Of a stretch of DNA of 64,000 bases, positions 33,475 to 41,699 are shown piece by piece. The DNA lies in the NCBI GenBank assembly GCA_963802375.1, contig CAWDIJ010000005.1, forward strand, positions 186,001-250,000, in the 5' to 3' direction. The first letter of the stretch is position 1; every line of letters starts with the position of its first letter. This stretch comes from JACDAN01 sp963802375 (GTDB lineage Bacteria > Actinomycetota > Thermoleophilia > Gaiellales > Gaiellaceae). Position numbers and translations under genes: made by a program. Under the pieces are notes generated by a model, which had not been told where the DNA came from, did no database searches, and worked only from the letters and a program-made list of their open reading frames with translations.

Positions 33475-33816
33475 ATGATGCGCGGGCTTGCACTCGTCGC
33501 GCTCGTCTTGACACTCGCGCCGGCAGGCTCGGCGGCCGACCAGGCGGCCACGGAGAGAGCAAGGTTGCAGGTCGTCATGGGCGCATCGCTCGTCGTTCGC
33601 GGACAGCACTTCGTCCCAGGCGAGCAGGTGGCCGTCACCATCGCGGCGGGGCAGAAGCGCATGAAGCGCACCGTGGCAAACGGTCAAGGCGGGTTCGTCG
33701 TCCGGTTCCGGATGTCGTTCACGCGCTGTAGCTCCGGTTTCATCGCCCTCGCGGTCGGCAACCGCGGCTCACGCGCGATGGTGAAGCGGCCGCCCATGCT
33801 CTGCCCCCACCCGTAG
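33475..33816 (+). CDS. small secreted protein, paralogue of the one at 23499
   Basis: 113 residues; CATACT lies 6 nt before ATG 33475. Signal peptide MMRGLALVALVLTLAPAGSA. The body GQHFVPGEQVAVTI, GGFVVRFRM, C, LAVGNRGSRAMV, C mirrors the protein at 23499 (GTGFKSGEVV, GTFTIRLR, C, AVGSKGSRAAV, C). Like its paralogue, it is convergent with a propeller gene and shares a terminator hairpin with it. Confidence 0.7.
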   Translation: MMRGLALVALVLTLAPAGSAADQAATERARLQVVMGASLVVRGQHFVPGEQVAVTIAAGQKRMKRTVANGQGGFVVRFRMSFTRCSSGFIALAVGNRGSRAMVKRPPMLCPHP

Positions 33817-33832
33817 GGCGCGACCGGAACGA

Positions 33833-33857
33833 GAAGGGCCGCCCGGGGCGGCCCTTC
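33833..33857. terminator. GGGCCGCC/GGCGGCCC hairpin 5
   Basis: GAAGGGCCGCC-CGG-GGCGGCCCTTC between the convergent small secreted gene and the propeller gene at 33881. Confidence 0.78.
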
Positions 33858-33880
33858 CCTCGAACCGGCGGCCTTAGGGA

Positions 33881-36868
33881 CTAGTCGTCGTCGTCGTCAT
33901 CGTCGTCGCCGTCTCCCGCTCCGCCGAGGATCAGGCGGAAGCCGCCGCGACCGTGTGTCGCCGCATAGATGACTCGCCTGTTGGAGCGCGGGATCGCCGC
34001 CTGGGAGAGCTCGTAGATCGCAACCTTCGGCAGGCCGCGACTCGCATCGACCCAGGAGGTGCCGCCGGCCGGAAGCCGGAGGACGCCCCAGTCGTACGAG
34101 GCGTACAGATCACCGGTCGGAGCGTCGACCTCGACATCGGTGATCGGCAGGTCGCCCAGATCGAAGCTCAGGTCCGTCCACGTCGCCGTCCCGGTGCCCG
34201 GTGTCGGCCCCGGTTGGAACACGACCTTAAACACGTGGCCGGGCTGCCCGGGCGTATAGGCGTTGTAACCGGAGAACGAGATGTAGGCGGTGTTCCCCGT
34301 CGGATCGCGCGGGTCAACCGAGATCCCGCTCGGGAACCGACGCGGCTGTGCCGCCGTGTCGAGCCGGGTGAAGAGCACGTCGGTCTGCCGCTCGTTCAGG
34401 CCACCGCCGCCGGGCTGCGTGACCTGGAACGCCGGATCGTTCGCCTGGGCGTTCTTCGTAATGAAGACACGGCCGCGTCGGGTCGTCGCCCAGAGCGTGC
34501 CGGTGTTCGTCTTCGCCCGCTCGATCGCGACCACGTAGCTGACGGCAAAGCCCGGCGGCCCGCCCTTGTCCTCCGGGGTGTCGACACCGGCGCTGATGTT
34601 CGGCCCGATCATCTCGAAATCGCCGCACCCCGAGTCGACGCCGGTGTTCAGCCGGTCGCTGCGAGGACCGCCCAGAGGCGAGCAGTGGTTCTCGAGCAAG
34701 TCCTTGTCACCGCCGGCGTTCTGCGTGCGCCAGACGCTCTCCGAGCCGTGGAAAGCCGTCTTGCTGATGACCGGGTCGGCCGCGAACGGCGTGTAGAACG
34801 ACGACGCCTCGGCCGAGAAGAGCATCGGATCGAAGATGAACGACCACCACTGCGGGTCGGTCCCGCGGTAGTTCACATCGCCCTGCTGGGCCTGGTACGT
34901 GTGGTAGTGGATGTCGTTGTCGACGCTGGCCTTGGAGTCGATCCCGGCCTGTCCGCCGTCGCCGGAGACGAAGTTCAGCCACGTGTCGCCGCCCGAATAG
35001 CCCAGTGTCCCGTTGTCCTGCGTGCCGCCGATGACGTCACGCAGCGGGTCGTTCGGGTTCGGAGTTAGGTCCTGGAACTGAAGCGTCCTCAGCCCGGAGT
35101 TCATGGTGATCAGGTCGGTCGGGATGTGTGAGAGCCACATCCGGCAGTCGACGAGGTCGACGCCCGACAGGTTCCGACTCGGCTCGTCACAGTCCGCCGA
35201 GTCGTCGACGAAGCGACCGCTCGTCCGGACGATGCCGCCGTCAGAGCCGATGAACAGGATGTTCGGGTTCGTCGGGTGGAAGGCGAGCGTCTGGACGTCC
35301 GGGTGGTTCTGCTCGTCAGGGTCCTTCGGCTCACCGGACATGTCCGTGAAGAGCACTCCCGCGTTCCGCGAGAGCATGATGTTTCGACCGTTCGAGCGGT
35401 CGGCGCCGAAGTACGGCGGGAGCTCTCCGTAGCGCGTGTTGCCGCCGATCATCACGACGTCCGGATCTTTCGGCGACACCGAGATCGGCATGTCGTAGCT
35501 GCACTGTGCACCGCAGATCGCCATCGAGCTGTAGCCCGGCGTCCCGTCGACGGTGCTCGTGAGCATCTGGAACGTCGCGGCACCTCGAGCGTCGTCGGTA
35601 CGGAGGACGCGAGATCCATCCTCGGCCTTGAAGTCCTGATTCGCGTCGACCTCGTTTCGTCCGTCGTGGACGTAGAGCCGGGTCTTTCCGTTTGAGAGCT
35701 TGGCCGCCGCGACCTCGTACCGGATGCCAACGAGGGCCGGGTCGGGGCCCGCTCCCGCATAGATGTTCTGGATCGTGGCGCCGTTGCCGCTCGCCCTGAA
35801 GACGCCGTAGTCGAACATCGTGAAGTAGAAGGTCGTCGGGTCGGCGGGGTCGTACTCGATGTCGGTGACGCCGCCCTTGAAGAAGTCGCTGCCGTTCGGC
35901 GAGTTCGGATTGACGGCGTCTTGCGGCAGATTGAAGCGGAGCTGGAAGCTCTCCCCGCCGTCGGTCGACTCGTAGAGACCGATGGTCGGAGCGCCCGGGG
36001 GCGTGAACCGCCCGCCGTTCGTTCCGGAGGAGCCGTGACGCGCGACCGTCGTCCCCAGCCAGATGTGATTCCGGTTTCGCGGGTCGATCACCACCTCGCC
36101 GATGCCGCGGTCTTTGGCGACCGCGAAGCTCCCCGGGACGAGCTGCCAATGCTGTCCGCGGTCCGTCGACTTGTAGAGGCCGAGGCCGGCCTCGCTGTCG
36201 CTCGAGCCGCTGGGCTCGCCGGTGCCGACATAGATCGTCCGGCCGCTCTTGTCGTGCGGGTCGATGGCGAGGTCGCCGATCGACGTCGTGGGCAGCCCGC
36301 GCTCGAGCGGCTTCCAGCGCGGATTGCGGTCGAGCGCGTCGTCCGTGCGCCAGACGCCTCCGCCGGCCGCACCGATGTAGATCCGGCAGTCTCGCGTGTT
36401 GCACTTCGGATCGATCTCGATCGCGGTCTGGCGACCCGACCACTCGGTCGGCAGGCCGGCGTTCTGTGTGGCCTCGGTCGCGACGTCGAGGGTGAATGGA
36501 CCGACCTCTTCCCAGCGCCGGCCCCGAACGTCGTCGTTCTCGTCGTCGTGCCGTCGCATCGCCGAGAGAGCGCCCTGGAGCTGCGCGGTCGCAACAGTCT
36601 TGTGCGGAATGGCGAGATCGGCGTACGCCTGCTGCGAGTGCGCAATGCCCTCGAGAAATGCTTCGCGTCCGCCTGCGAACTTCTCACGTGCCCCCGGGAG
36701 TGGCACGCCGAGCGTCATCCGCTGGACGGGCGACAGATACGGTGATTCCTTGCCCGCTCGCGCGCCCGATTGCGTGCTCGCCGGCGAGAGGGCCATCGCG
36801 CCGGCCACAGCGATGGCGACGAGCACCAGCGCCGAAACGGCGATCAGGCCGAGAGTCTTTCTTCGCAT
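33881..36868 (-). CDS. secreted BNR/VPS10-like propeller protein with poly-Asp tail
   Basis: 995 residues from ATG 36868 (SD GGGGAGAGG). Export segment RRKTLGLIAVSALVLVAIAVAGA. The propeller body parallels those at 23918 and 27334: GGGVWRTDD, YVGTGEP, GLYKSTDRGQHW, STDGGESF, GGVTDIEYDPADPTTFYFTM, GSDGGIVRTSG, GGTQDNGT, YASYDWGVLRLPAGG and ATHGRGGFRL. It ends in a run of eight Asp, which may bind calcium or cell-surface cations. It has no RHH domain upstream. A GATATC lies at 36985-36990. Confidence 0.85.
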   Translation of the reverse strand: MRRKTLGLIAVSALVLVAIAVAGAMALSPASTQSGARAGKESPYLSPVQRMTLGVPLPGAREKFAGGREAFLEGIAHSQQAYADLAIPHKTVATAQLQGALSAMRRHDDENDDVRGRRWEEVGPFTLDVATEATQNAGLPTEWSGRQTAIEIDPKCNTRDCRIYIGAAGGGVWRTDDALDRNPRWKPLERGLPTTSIGDLAIDPHDKSGRTIYVGTGEPSGSSDSEAGLGLYKSTDRGQHWQLVPGSFAVAKDRGIGEVVIDPRNRNHIWLGTTVARHGSSGTNGGRFTPPGAPTIGLYESTDGGESFQLRFNLPQDAVNPNSPNGSDFFKGGVTDIEYDPADPTTFYFTMFDYGVFRASGNGATIQNIYAGAGPDPALVGIRYEVAAAKLSNGKTRLYVHDGRNEVDANQDFKAEDGSRVLRTDDARGAATFQMLTSTVDGTPGYSSMAICGAQCSYDMPISVSPKDPDVVMIGGNTRYGELPPYFGADRSNGRNIMLSRNAGVLFTDMSGEPKDPDEQNHPDVQTLAFHPTNPNILFIGSDGGIVRTSGRFVDDSADCDEPSRNLSGVDLVDCRMWLSHIPTDLITMNSGLRTLQFQDLTPNPNDPLRDVIGGTQDNGTLGYSGGDTWLNFVSGDGGQAGIDSKASVDNDIHYHTYQAQQGDVNYRGTDPQWWSFIFDPMLFSAEASSFYTPFAADPVISKTAFHGSESVWRTQNAGGDKDLLENHCSPLGGPRSDRLNTGVDSGCGDFEMIGPNISAGVDTPEDKGGPPGFAVSYVVAIERAKTNTGTLWATTRRGRVFITKNAQANDPAFQVTQPGGGGLNERQTDVLFTRLDTAAQPRRFPSGISVDPRDPTGNTAYISFSGYNAYTPGQPGHVFKVVFQPGPTPGTGTATWTDLSFDLGDLPITDVEVDAPTGDLYASYDWGVLRLPAGGTSWVDASRGLPKVAIYELSQAAIPRSNRRVIYAATHGRGGFRLILGGAGDGDDDDDDDD

Positions 36869-36988
36869 GCCTCTCCCCTGTCTCGAATTGAAGTCGTGCC
36901 GGGGCCTGGGCACCGGATCTCGACTCCTAGATAGAGGTTGCTATTTACAAGGGATGCCGTGTGATGTCAAGCGAGACTCACCGCGATA

Positions 36989-37564
36989 TCACGCCGCCTC
37001 GTCCATCCTCCGCGCCTGCTTCTGCGCCAGCGTGACGGCCTCGTCGAGCGCCAGTCCACGCTCGAACCCGTTGACGTCCACAGAGCCCGTGAGCTCACCT
37101 CGCCGCCAGGCGACGACGTACGAGCGCACGGCTCGCGGGCCAGTTCCCTGGACGAGAGTCAGCGCGTAGCTCTCGTCACCGAGGCCCGGATCCTGCGCCG
37201 GCTGCCAGCCGGACTCCGGCGAGGTTCGCTCGGCGCGAAGCGCCTCGAGGTGGTCAGCCGCGCCGTCGCTCGACTCGAAGAGGTCGGCGAGCGACGCGAC
37301 GACCAGCGGGCCGCGTGTGGCGTTCGTGCCGGCGCGGTACCGCGCCTTCCAGCCCTCCACGCGGCCGAACTGCGCCGGGTCGCCGCCCGTGTCGGCAATC
37401 CCCTGGCGCCCCTCGTCGAACCGCTCGAAGCCACGCCCGACGTCCTCCGGCTGGAGTACGAGCCGCTCCAGCTCCTCTGCCGAGACGTTCGAGTCTCCGT
37501 CGTCCTCCGTCAGGCTGCAGCCGCCCAGCAGGAGGACGGCGACGAGGAGTGCGAGCGGCCGCAT
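36989..37564 (-). CDS. lipoprotein of unknown function
   Basis: 191 residues from ATG 37564, chosen because it starts a lipoprotein signal (RPLALLVAVLLLGGC). The mature part begins with an Asp-rich spacer, then AEELERLVLQPEDVGRGFER, and has one compact alpha/beta domain ending VDVNGFERGLALDEAVTLAQ. Domains of this kind occur in actinobacterial lipoproteins of unknown role. A fragment of a similar gene is at 30893-30975. Confidence 0.7.
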   Translation of the reverse strand: MRPLALLVAVLLLGGCSLTEDDGDSNVSAEELERLVLQPEDVGRGFERFDEGRQGIADTGGDPAQFGRVEGWKARYRAGTNATRGPLVVASLADLFESSDGAADHLEALRAERTSPESGWQPAQDPGLGDESYALTLVQGTGPRAVRSYVVAWRRGELTGSVDVNGFERGLALDEAVTLAQKQARRMDEAA

Positions 37565-37575
37565 TGGACCGGAGG

Positions 37576-37705
37576 CTAGAGGACTCGGCCGCCGGGCTGG
37601 AGGACGCCGTTGACCGAAGTCGTGGACGTCAGCCGGGCGGACCTGCGACGAGAGCCAGCCGGCGAGCGAGGAGCCGTTCAAGACCTGTGACGCGCCAATG
37701 GTCAC
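37576..37705 (-). pseudogene. C-terminal remnant of a protein like the protease at 37771
   Basis: VTIGASQVLNGSSLAGWLSS, then QVRP, matches VTLGSTVLSDGSSLAGWLSA near the C-terminus of the protein at 37771-40122. A neighbouring frame continues TTSVNGVLQPGGRVL to a TAG at 37576. No upstream part is present, so this is a short duplicated tail between that gene's terminator and the lipoprotein gene. Confidence 0.5.
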
Positions 37706-37723
37706 GTTGGCTGTCGGAAAGAG

Positions 37724-37749
37724 AAGGGCCGCCCGGAGGCGGCCCTTCC
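37724..37749 (-). terminator. GGGCCGCC/GGCGGCCC hairpin 6
   Basis: GAAGGGCCGCC-CGGA-GGCGGCCCTTC, 21 bp after the stop of the metalloprotease gene at 37771. Confidence 0.78.
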
Positions 37750-37770
37750 ATGGATCGATGCGACGGTTGC

Positions 37771-40122
37771 TTACTTCCGAGTCACGGTCAGCGAGTAGGG
37801 CGCATAGTCGTTAATCGACTCCGTCGACTCGTCGTACATGACGATCGCGGCGACCACGTCGGCGTTGTTGCCCTGGCCCAAGAGCGCAGCGAGCTGCCGG
37901 GCGTTGAGCGTGGCGTCGAAGTTGCCGTTCAGGTTGACCGTTGCGATCCGGACGGGGCTCGTACCCTGCTGCTTGTAGGCAAGCAGCTGGACCGTGAAGC
38001 CCTCGACCGGAATCGGCCGGGCCTGCGTGGCCGACAACCAGCCCGCAAGCGACGAGCCGTCGGAGAGTACGGTGCTCCCGAGCGTCACGTCGTCGAGCCA
38101 GAAGCCCGGTGGAATGGGAATCCCGTTGCCCTGGGTGTTCGGGTCGGTCATATTGCGGAACGAGACCAGGATGGTCTGACCCGCGAAGGCCGACAGGTTG
38201 CAGGTCTCGGCCTTCCACCCTGCGGAGTCGCCGGTATAGCCGGGGAAGTGCACCCGGATGTTGGCGACCGCCGGGTAGGTGGCCGGATCCTCGGCCAGCG
38301 TCGGCCGGCTGCTGGTGCACCGGACGCTCTGGTACGTCGCACCGCCGTTGGTCGAGACCTGGACGAACGTGAAGTCCCACCCGTCCTCGAGGTTCCATTG
38401 CGCGTTGAACCGCAGATTCGGGTCGGCGGCGGGAACCGTCACCGAACGAACGATCGCCCGGTCGAACAGGTCCCCGGTGCCGGAGTACAGCGCCGGGTCA
38501 CCCGTCTGTCCGGGCGGATCAGCTGCCACCGTCCACTCGACCGGATGCGGCGGAAGCGTGCTCGCGCCGTTGAAGCTGAGCGAGCGGATGTCGTTCAGCT
38601 TCAGCGGAATGCCCGCGGTGTCCTTCAGCTGGAGGTAGTCGGAGCCGTTCGGCGGAGCGCCAGGCTCCGAGAACGCATCCGGGATGCCCCAGTTGATCGT
38701 GGCATCGAGCGTCGGCGTCGTGTAAAGCGCCTTCGAGCCACCCCTGAGCTGGCGCCCCTGGTCGAGCAGCCCGTCGACGGCAACCATCATCGCCCAGCGA
38801 TGGAGAACCGTCCTGGCCGACGTTCCGGTGCGGAAGTCGGTCAGCGTCTTCTGGAAGCCCGCAAGGCCGTTCAGGTTCTCGTTGTGCAACGCGGTCATGA
38901 ACGCCGTGCCGTACTGGCCGTGCAGGTACTCCATCAGCGTGTAGGCGGCGCCGTAGTCGCAGAGTATCTCGTCGTCGCCCTGGTCGCCCCAGAGCGTCAG
39001 CGAGTTCTCCGGCCCGCCGTTACGGCCGATCGGGTTCGCGTTCGTGACGATCCCGAGGTTCCCGAGGAAGCACTGGATGTGCGAGTCGAAGCCGATCTCG
39101 GTGATCGGGCGGTCGACGTCCGCATACCCCGTGAGCGTCTGGGCCCAGTCGGACAGGCCCTCGTTCACCCACGACTGCTCACCAGGGCTCGCGTACGACT
39201 CGAGCAGGTGCTGGTACTCGTGCGCGAACACGCCCTCGTACAGGAACGGCCGCGCGGGCGCGCTCGTGCAGAGGTCCGAGCTCGGCTCGTGTGCCGGAGC
39301 CGCTCCCGTCCGGTGGAGCCAGTCGAATGCGTCGATGCTCATGATGTTGCGATCGAACAGCGTGTTCAGCTGGGACGAGAAGAACCCGGCGATGTACGAG
39401 TGGCCCTGCGTGTTGTTCAGATCGTGGAAGTTGTCGTCGCGAACGTTATCGACGAGCACGACCGTGTTGTCGCCGTCGCCCTGCGGATGGAACGGTGCGC
39501 CCAGCACCGCAGCGGATCCGTTCCGGCTCGGCGCGACGCTGAACGCCTCCGACTCGAGCGGAAGGATGTGCGTGTCGAACTGCTGGACAAGGTAGTTCAC
39601 GTGCGCGTCGGTGATCTGCGTGCGCGGCCCGTTCCGGCAGTCGCCTTCTTGGAAGTTCGTGCCGATCGCTCGGACGCCGGCGAACGTCCGGTCCTCGCTC
39701 GCAACCCACACCTCGATGTTGTTGCCGATGCCCCGGAGCGTGTACTGCTTGCGGTAGAACGCTCCGTTGACGTCGTCGAGGCCGACCCAGTTCCGGACCT
39801 CGCCGACGACCGGCGTGTGGGCCTGCAAGCGGAAGCGGGCCTTGCCGCGCTGCAACATCCGCTTGCGCAGCTTGGCGGCCTGACTGGCCTTGATGACCTT
39901 CTTGCCGACCTTGAGCGGATAACTCCTCTGCCTCGGCGTGAGATGAATAGTTCCGTTCCCCGCCTTCGTCTTCGTGACCTTCGCCTGGAAGACGTCGCTG
40001 CTGCCCGCAGCGCCGGAAGCGCCCACGGTGAGAGCCGCGACGGCGGCGAGGGCGGAAACGGCCATTACCGTCGGACGCCAAGCACCCCGGCGCCTCGCGG
40101 CCCATGCCCTACGTGCTGACAA
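37771..40122 (-). CDS. secreted HExxH zinc peptidase (immune-inhibitor-A/M30-like)
   Basis: 783 residues from TTG 40122, with GGGGAGGGG close upstream. Signal segment PTVMAVSALAAVAALTVGA. The catalytic region is FAHEYQHLLESYASPGEQSW followed by VNEGLSDWAQ, giving HExxH and the third ligand Glu of gluzincin-type peptidases. The downstream region with WTVAADPPGQ, LRFNAQWNLEDGWDFTFVQVSTNGGATY and DDVTLGS looks like the jelly-roll/MAM-like domain of immune inhibitor A. The substrate is unknown. Confidence 0.82.
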   Translation of the reverse strand: MSARRAWAARRRGAWRPTVMAVSALAAVAALTVGASGAAGSSDVFQAKVTKTKAGNGTIHLTPRQRSYPLKVGKKVIKASQAAKLRKRMLQRGKARFRLQAHTPVVGEVRNWVGLDDVNGAFYRKQYTLRGIGNNIEVWVASEDRTFAGVRAIGTNFQEGDCRNGPRTQITDAHVNYLVQQFDTHILPLESEAFSVAPSRNGSAAVLGAPFHPQGDGDNTVVLVDNVRDDNFHDLNNTQGHSYIAGFFSSQLNTLFDRNIMSIDAFDWLHRTGAAPAHEPSSDLCTSAPARPFLYEGVFAHEYQHLLESYASPGEQSWVNEGLSDWAQTLTGYADVDRPITEIGFDSHIQCFLGNLGIVTNANPIGRNGGPENSLTLWGDQGDDEILCDYGAAYTLMEYLHGQYGTAFMTALHNENLNGLAGFQKTLTDFRTGTSARTVLHRWAMMVAVDGLLDQGRQLRGGSKALYTTPTLDATINWGIPDAFSEPGAPPNGSDYLQLKDTAGIPLKLNDIRSLSFNGASTLPPHPVEWTVAADPPGQTGDPALYSGTGDLFDRAIVRSVTVPAADPNLRFNAQWNLEDGWDFTFVQVSTNGGATYQSVRCTSSRPTLAEDPATYPAVANIRVHFPGYTGDSAGWKAETCNLSAFAGQTILVSFRNMTDPNTQGNGIPIPPGFWLDDVTLGSTVLSDGSSLAGWLSATQARPIPVEGFTVQLLAYKQQGTSPVRIATVNLNGNFDATLNARQLAALLGQGNNADVVAAIVMYDESTESINDYAPYSLTVTRK

Positions 40123-40186
40123 TGTTCCCCTCCCCTATAGCTAGGTCGTCGGCCGAGGTTCGACCGACGCCCCTAAGTGACGGTGG

Positions 40187-40215
40187 ATAATGGAATATCT
40201 CGAGCGAAGTGTCCA
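40187..40215 (-). promoter_or_regulatory. candidate promoter of the protease gene at 37771
   Basis: On the minus strand TGGACA (40215-40210) and CATTAT (40192-40187) are 17 bp apart in the AT-richer gap between fumC and this gene. Confidence 0.4.
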
Positions 40216-40298
40216 CTATTGGTTTCTCTATTTCGCCTGAGACGTCAGCCGCAGAGGAGGGCGAGGCGTCGGGCTGACTACCCCAGCGCGAGGGATTC

Positions 40299-41630
40299 CT
40301 ACGCCTGGCGCGGTTCTGCCATCGCCCGGTAATCCAGGGCTTTGTCCAGCGTCTCCTCGTCGACGCCGGCCTCACGGGCGACCTCACGCAGTGGGCGGCC
40401 GGTCGCTGCGGCCGTGTTCACGATCTCGGTGGCCTTGTCGTAGCCGATGTACGGGTTCAGCGCCGTCGCCGCGGACAGGGTCAGCTCGGCGTAACGCTCC
40501 GCGTTCTCCCGGTTCGCCTCGATCCCGTCCACGCACTTCTCCGCGAAGAGGCGCGAGGCCGCGGCGAGCAGACGGATCGACTCGAGCAGGTTGCGGGCGA
40601 GCAGCGGGACGAAGACGTTCAGCTCGAGGTGCCCCTGCATCCCTCCGACGGTGATCGCGGTGTCGTTGCCGATCACCTGGGCGGACACCTGGGTCACGAC
40701 CTCCGGGATGACCGGGTTGACCTTCCCGGGCATGATCGAGCTGCCCTTCTGGAGCTCCGGCAGCATGATCTCGGCGAGGCCGGCACGCGGGCCGGAGCCG
40801 AGGAGCCGCAGGTCGTTGGCGATCTTCGTCAGCGAGACTGCGACCGTCTTGAGGGCGCCGGAGGCCTCGACGAGCGCGTCCCGCGCCGCCTGTGCCTCGA
40901 AGGGATCGGCGGGCGGGCCGACGGGCAGGCCGGTCTCCTCGGTGAGGAGGCGGCGCACGCGCTCCGCGAACTCCGGGTGGGTGTTCAGGCCCGTGCCGAC
41001 AGCGGTTCCGCCCAGCGGGATCTGGCCGACGCGCTCGAGCGTGTCGCGCACGCGGGCCGCGCCTTGGCGGACCTGCGCCGCATAGCCCGAGAACTCCTGG
41101 CCGAGCGTGACCGGCACCGCATCCATGAGGTGCGTGCGGCCGGACTTGACGACGTCGTCGAACTCGGTCGCCTTGCGCTGGAGGGACTCGGCGAGGGCGT
41201 CGAGCGCCGGCAGGAGGTCGTGCATGAGCTGCTCCAGCGCCGCGAGGTGGACGGCCGACGGGAAGACGTCGTTCGACGACTGGCCCATGTTCACGTCGTC
41301 GTTTGCGTGGACGTCCTCGCCGGCGAGCGCCGCGAGCACCTCGTTCGCGTTCATGTTCGAGGAGGTGCCGGAGCCGGTCTGGAAGACGTCGATCGGGAAC
41401 TGGTCGTCCAGCTCGCCGGAGGCGATGCGCTCGGCGGCGGCGGCGATGCGCTCGGCCTTGTCCGTGTCCAGGAGGCCGAGCTCGGCGTTCACGCGGGCCG
41501 CGGCGCCCTTGATCCTCCCGAGCCACCGTGCCACGGGCGCGGGGATCGGCTCGCCGGAGACTGTGAAGTTGGCAACCGCCTTGCGCGTCTCGCTTCCCCA
41601 GAGCTCGCTCTGCGTCTCGACGTCAGACAC
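40299..41630 (-). CDS. fumC: class II fumarate hydratase
   Basis: 443 residues. GTG 41630 is 7 nt after TAGACT; longer frames would read through a palindromic repeat. Signature GSSIMPGKVNP is present, with SGTSSNMNANEV, VNMGQSSNDVFP and THLMDAVPVTLGQEF. It interconverts fumarate and malate in the TCA cycle. The fumarase rather than aspartase assignment rests on overall similarity. Confidence 0.92.
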   Translation of the reverse strand: MSDVETQSELWGSETRKAVANFTVSGEPIPAPVARWLGRIKGAAARVNAELGLLDTDKAERIAAAAERIASGELDDQFPIDVFQTGSGTSSNMNANEVLAALAGEDVHANDDVNMGQSSNDVFPSAVHLAALEQLMHDLLPALDALAESLQRKATEFDDVVKSGRTHLMDAVPVTLGQEFSGYAAQVRQGAARVRDTLERVGQIPLGGTAVGTGLNTHPEFAERVRRLLTEETGLPVGPPADPFEAQAARDALVEASGALKTVAVSLTKIANDLRLLGSGPRAGLAEIMLPELQKGSSIMPGKVNPVIPEVVTQVSAQVIGNDTAITVGGMQGHLELNVFVPLLARNLLESIRLLAAASRLFAEKCVDGIEANRENAERYAELTLSAATALNPYIGYDKATEIVNTAAATGRPLREVAREAGVDEETLDKALDYRAMAEPRQA

Positions 41631-41653
41631 GGGCGGCAGTCTAGTCCGGCCCT

Positions 41654-41674
41654 GTCCGGTGCCAGGCACCGGAC
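41654..41674. repeat. palindromic repeat upstream of fumC
   Basis: GTCCGGTGCC-A-GGCACCGGAC has perfect 10-bp arms around one base, followed by GTGTCC. The same core and a nearby GTGTCC are seen at 12913-12948. Confidence 0.7.
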
Positions 41675-41699
41675 GTGTCCTCGCTGGATGCTGAGGAGG

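Noticed and set aside
41631..41669. Longer N-terminus for fumarase
   Set aside because: It would translate the palindromic repeat and the TAGACT promoter; GTG 41630 fits better.
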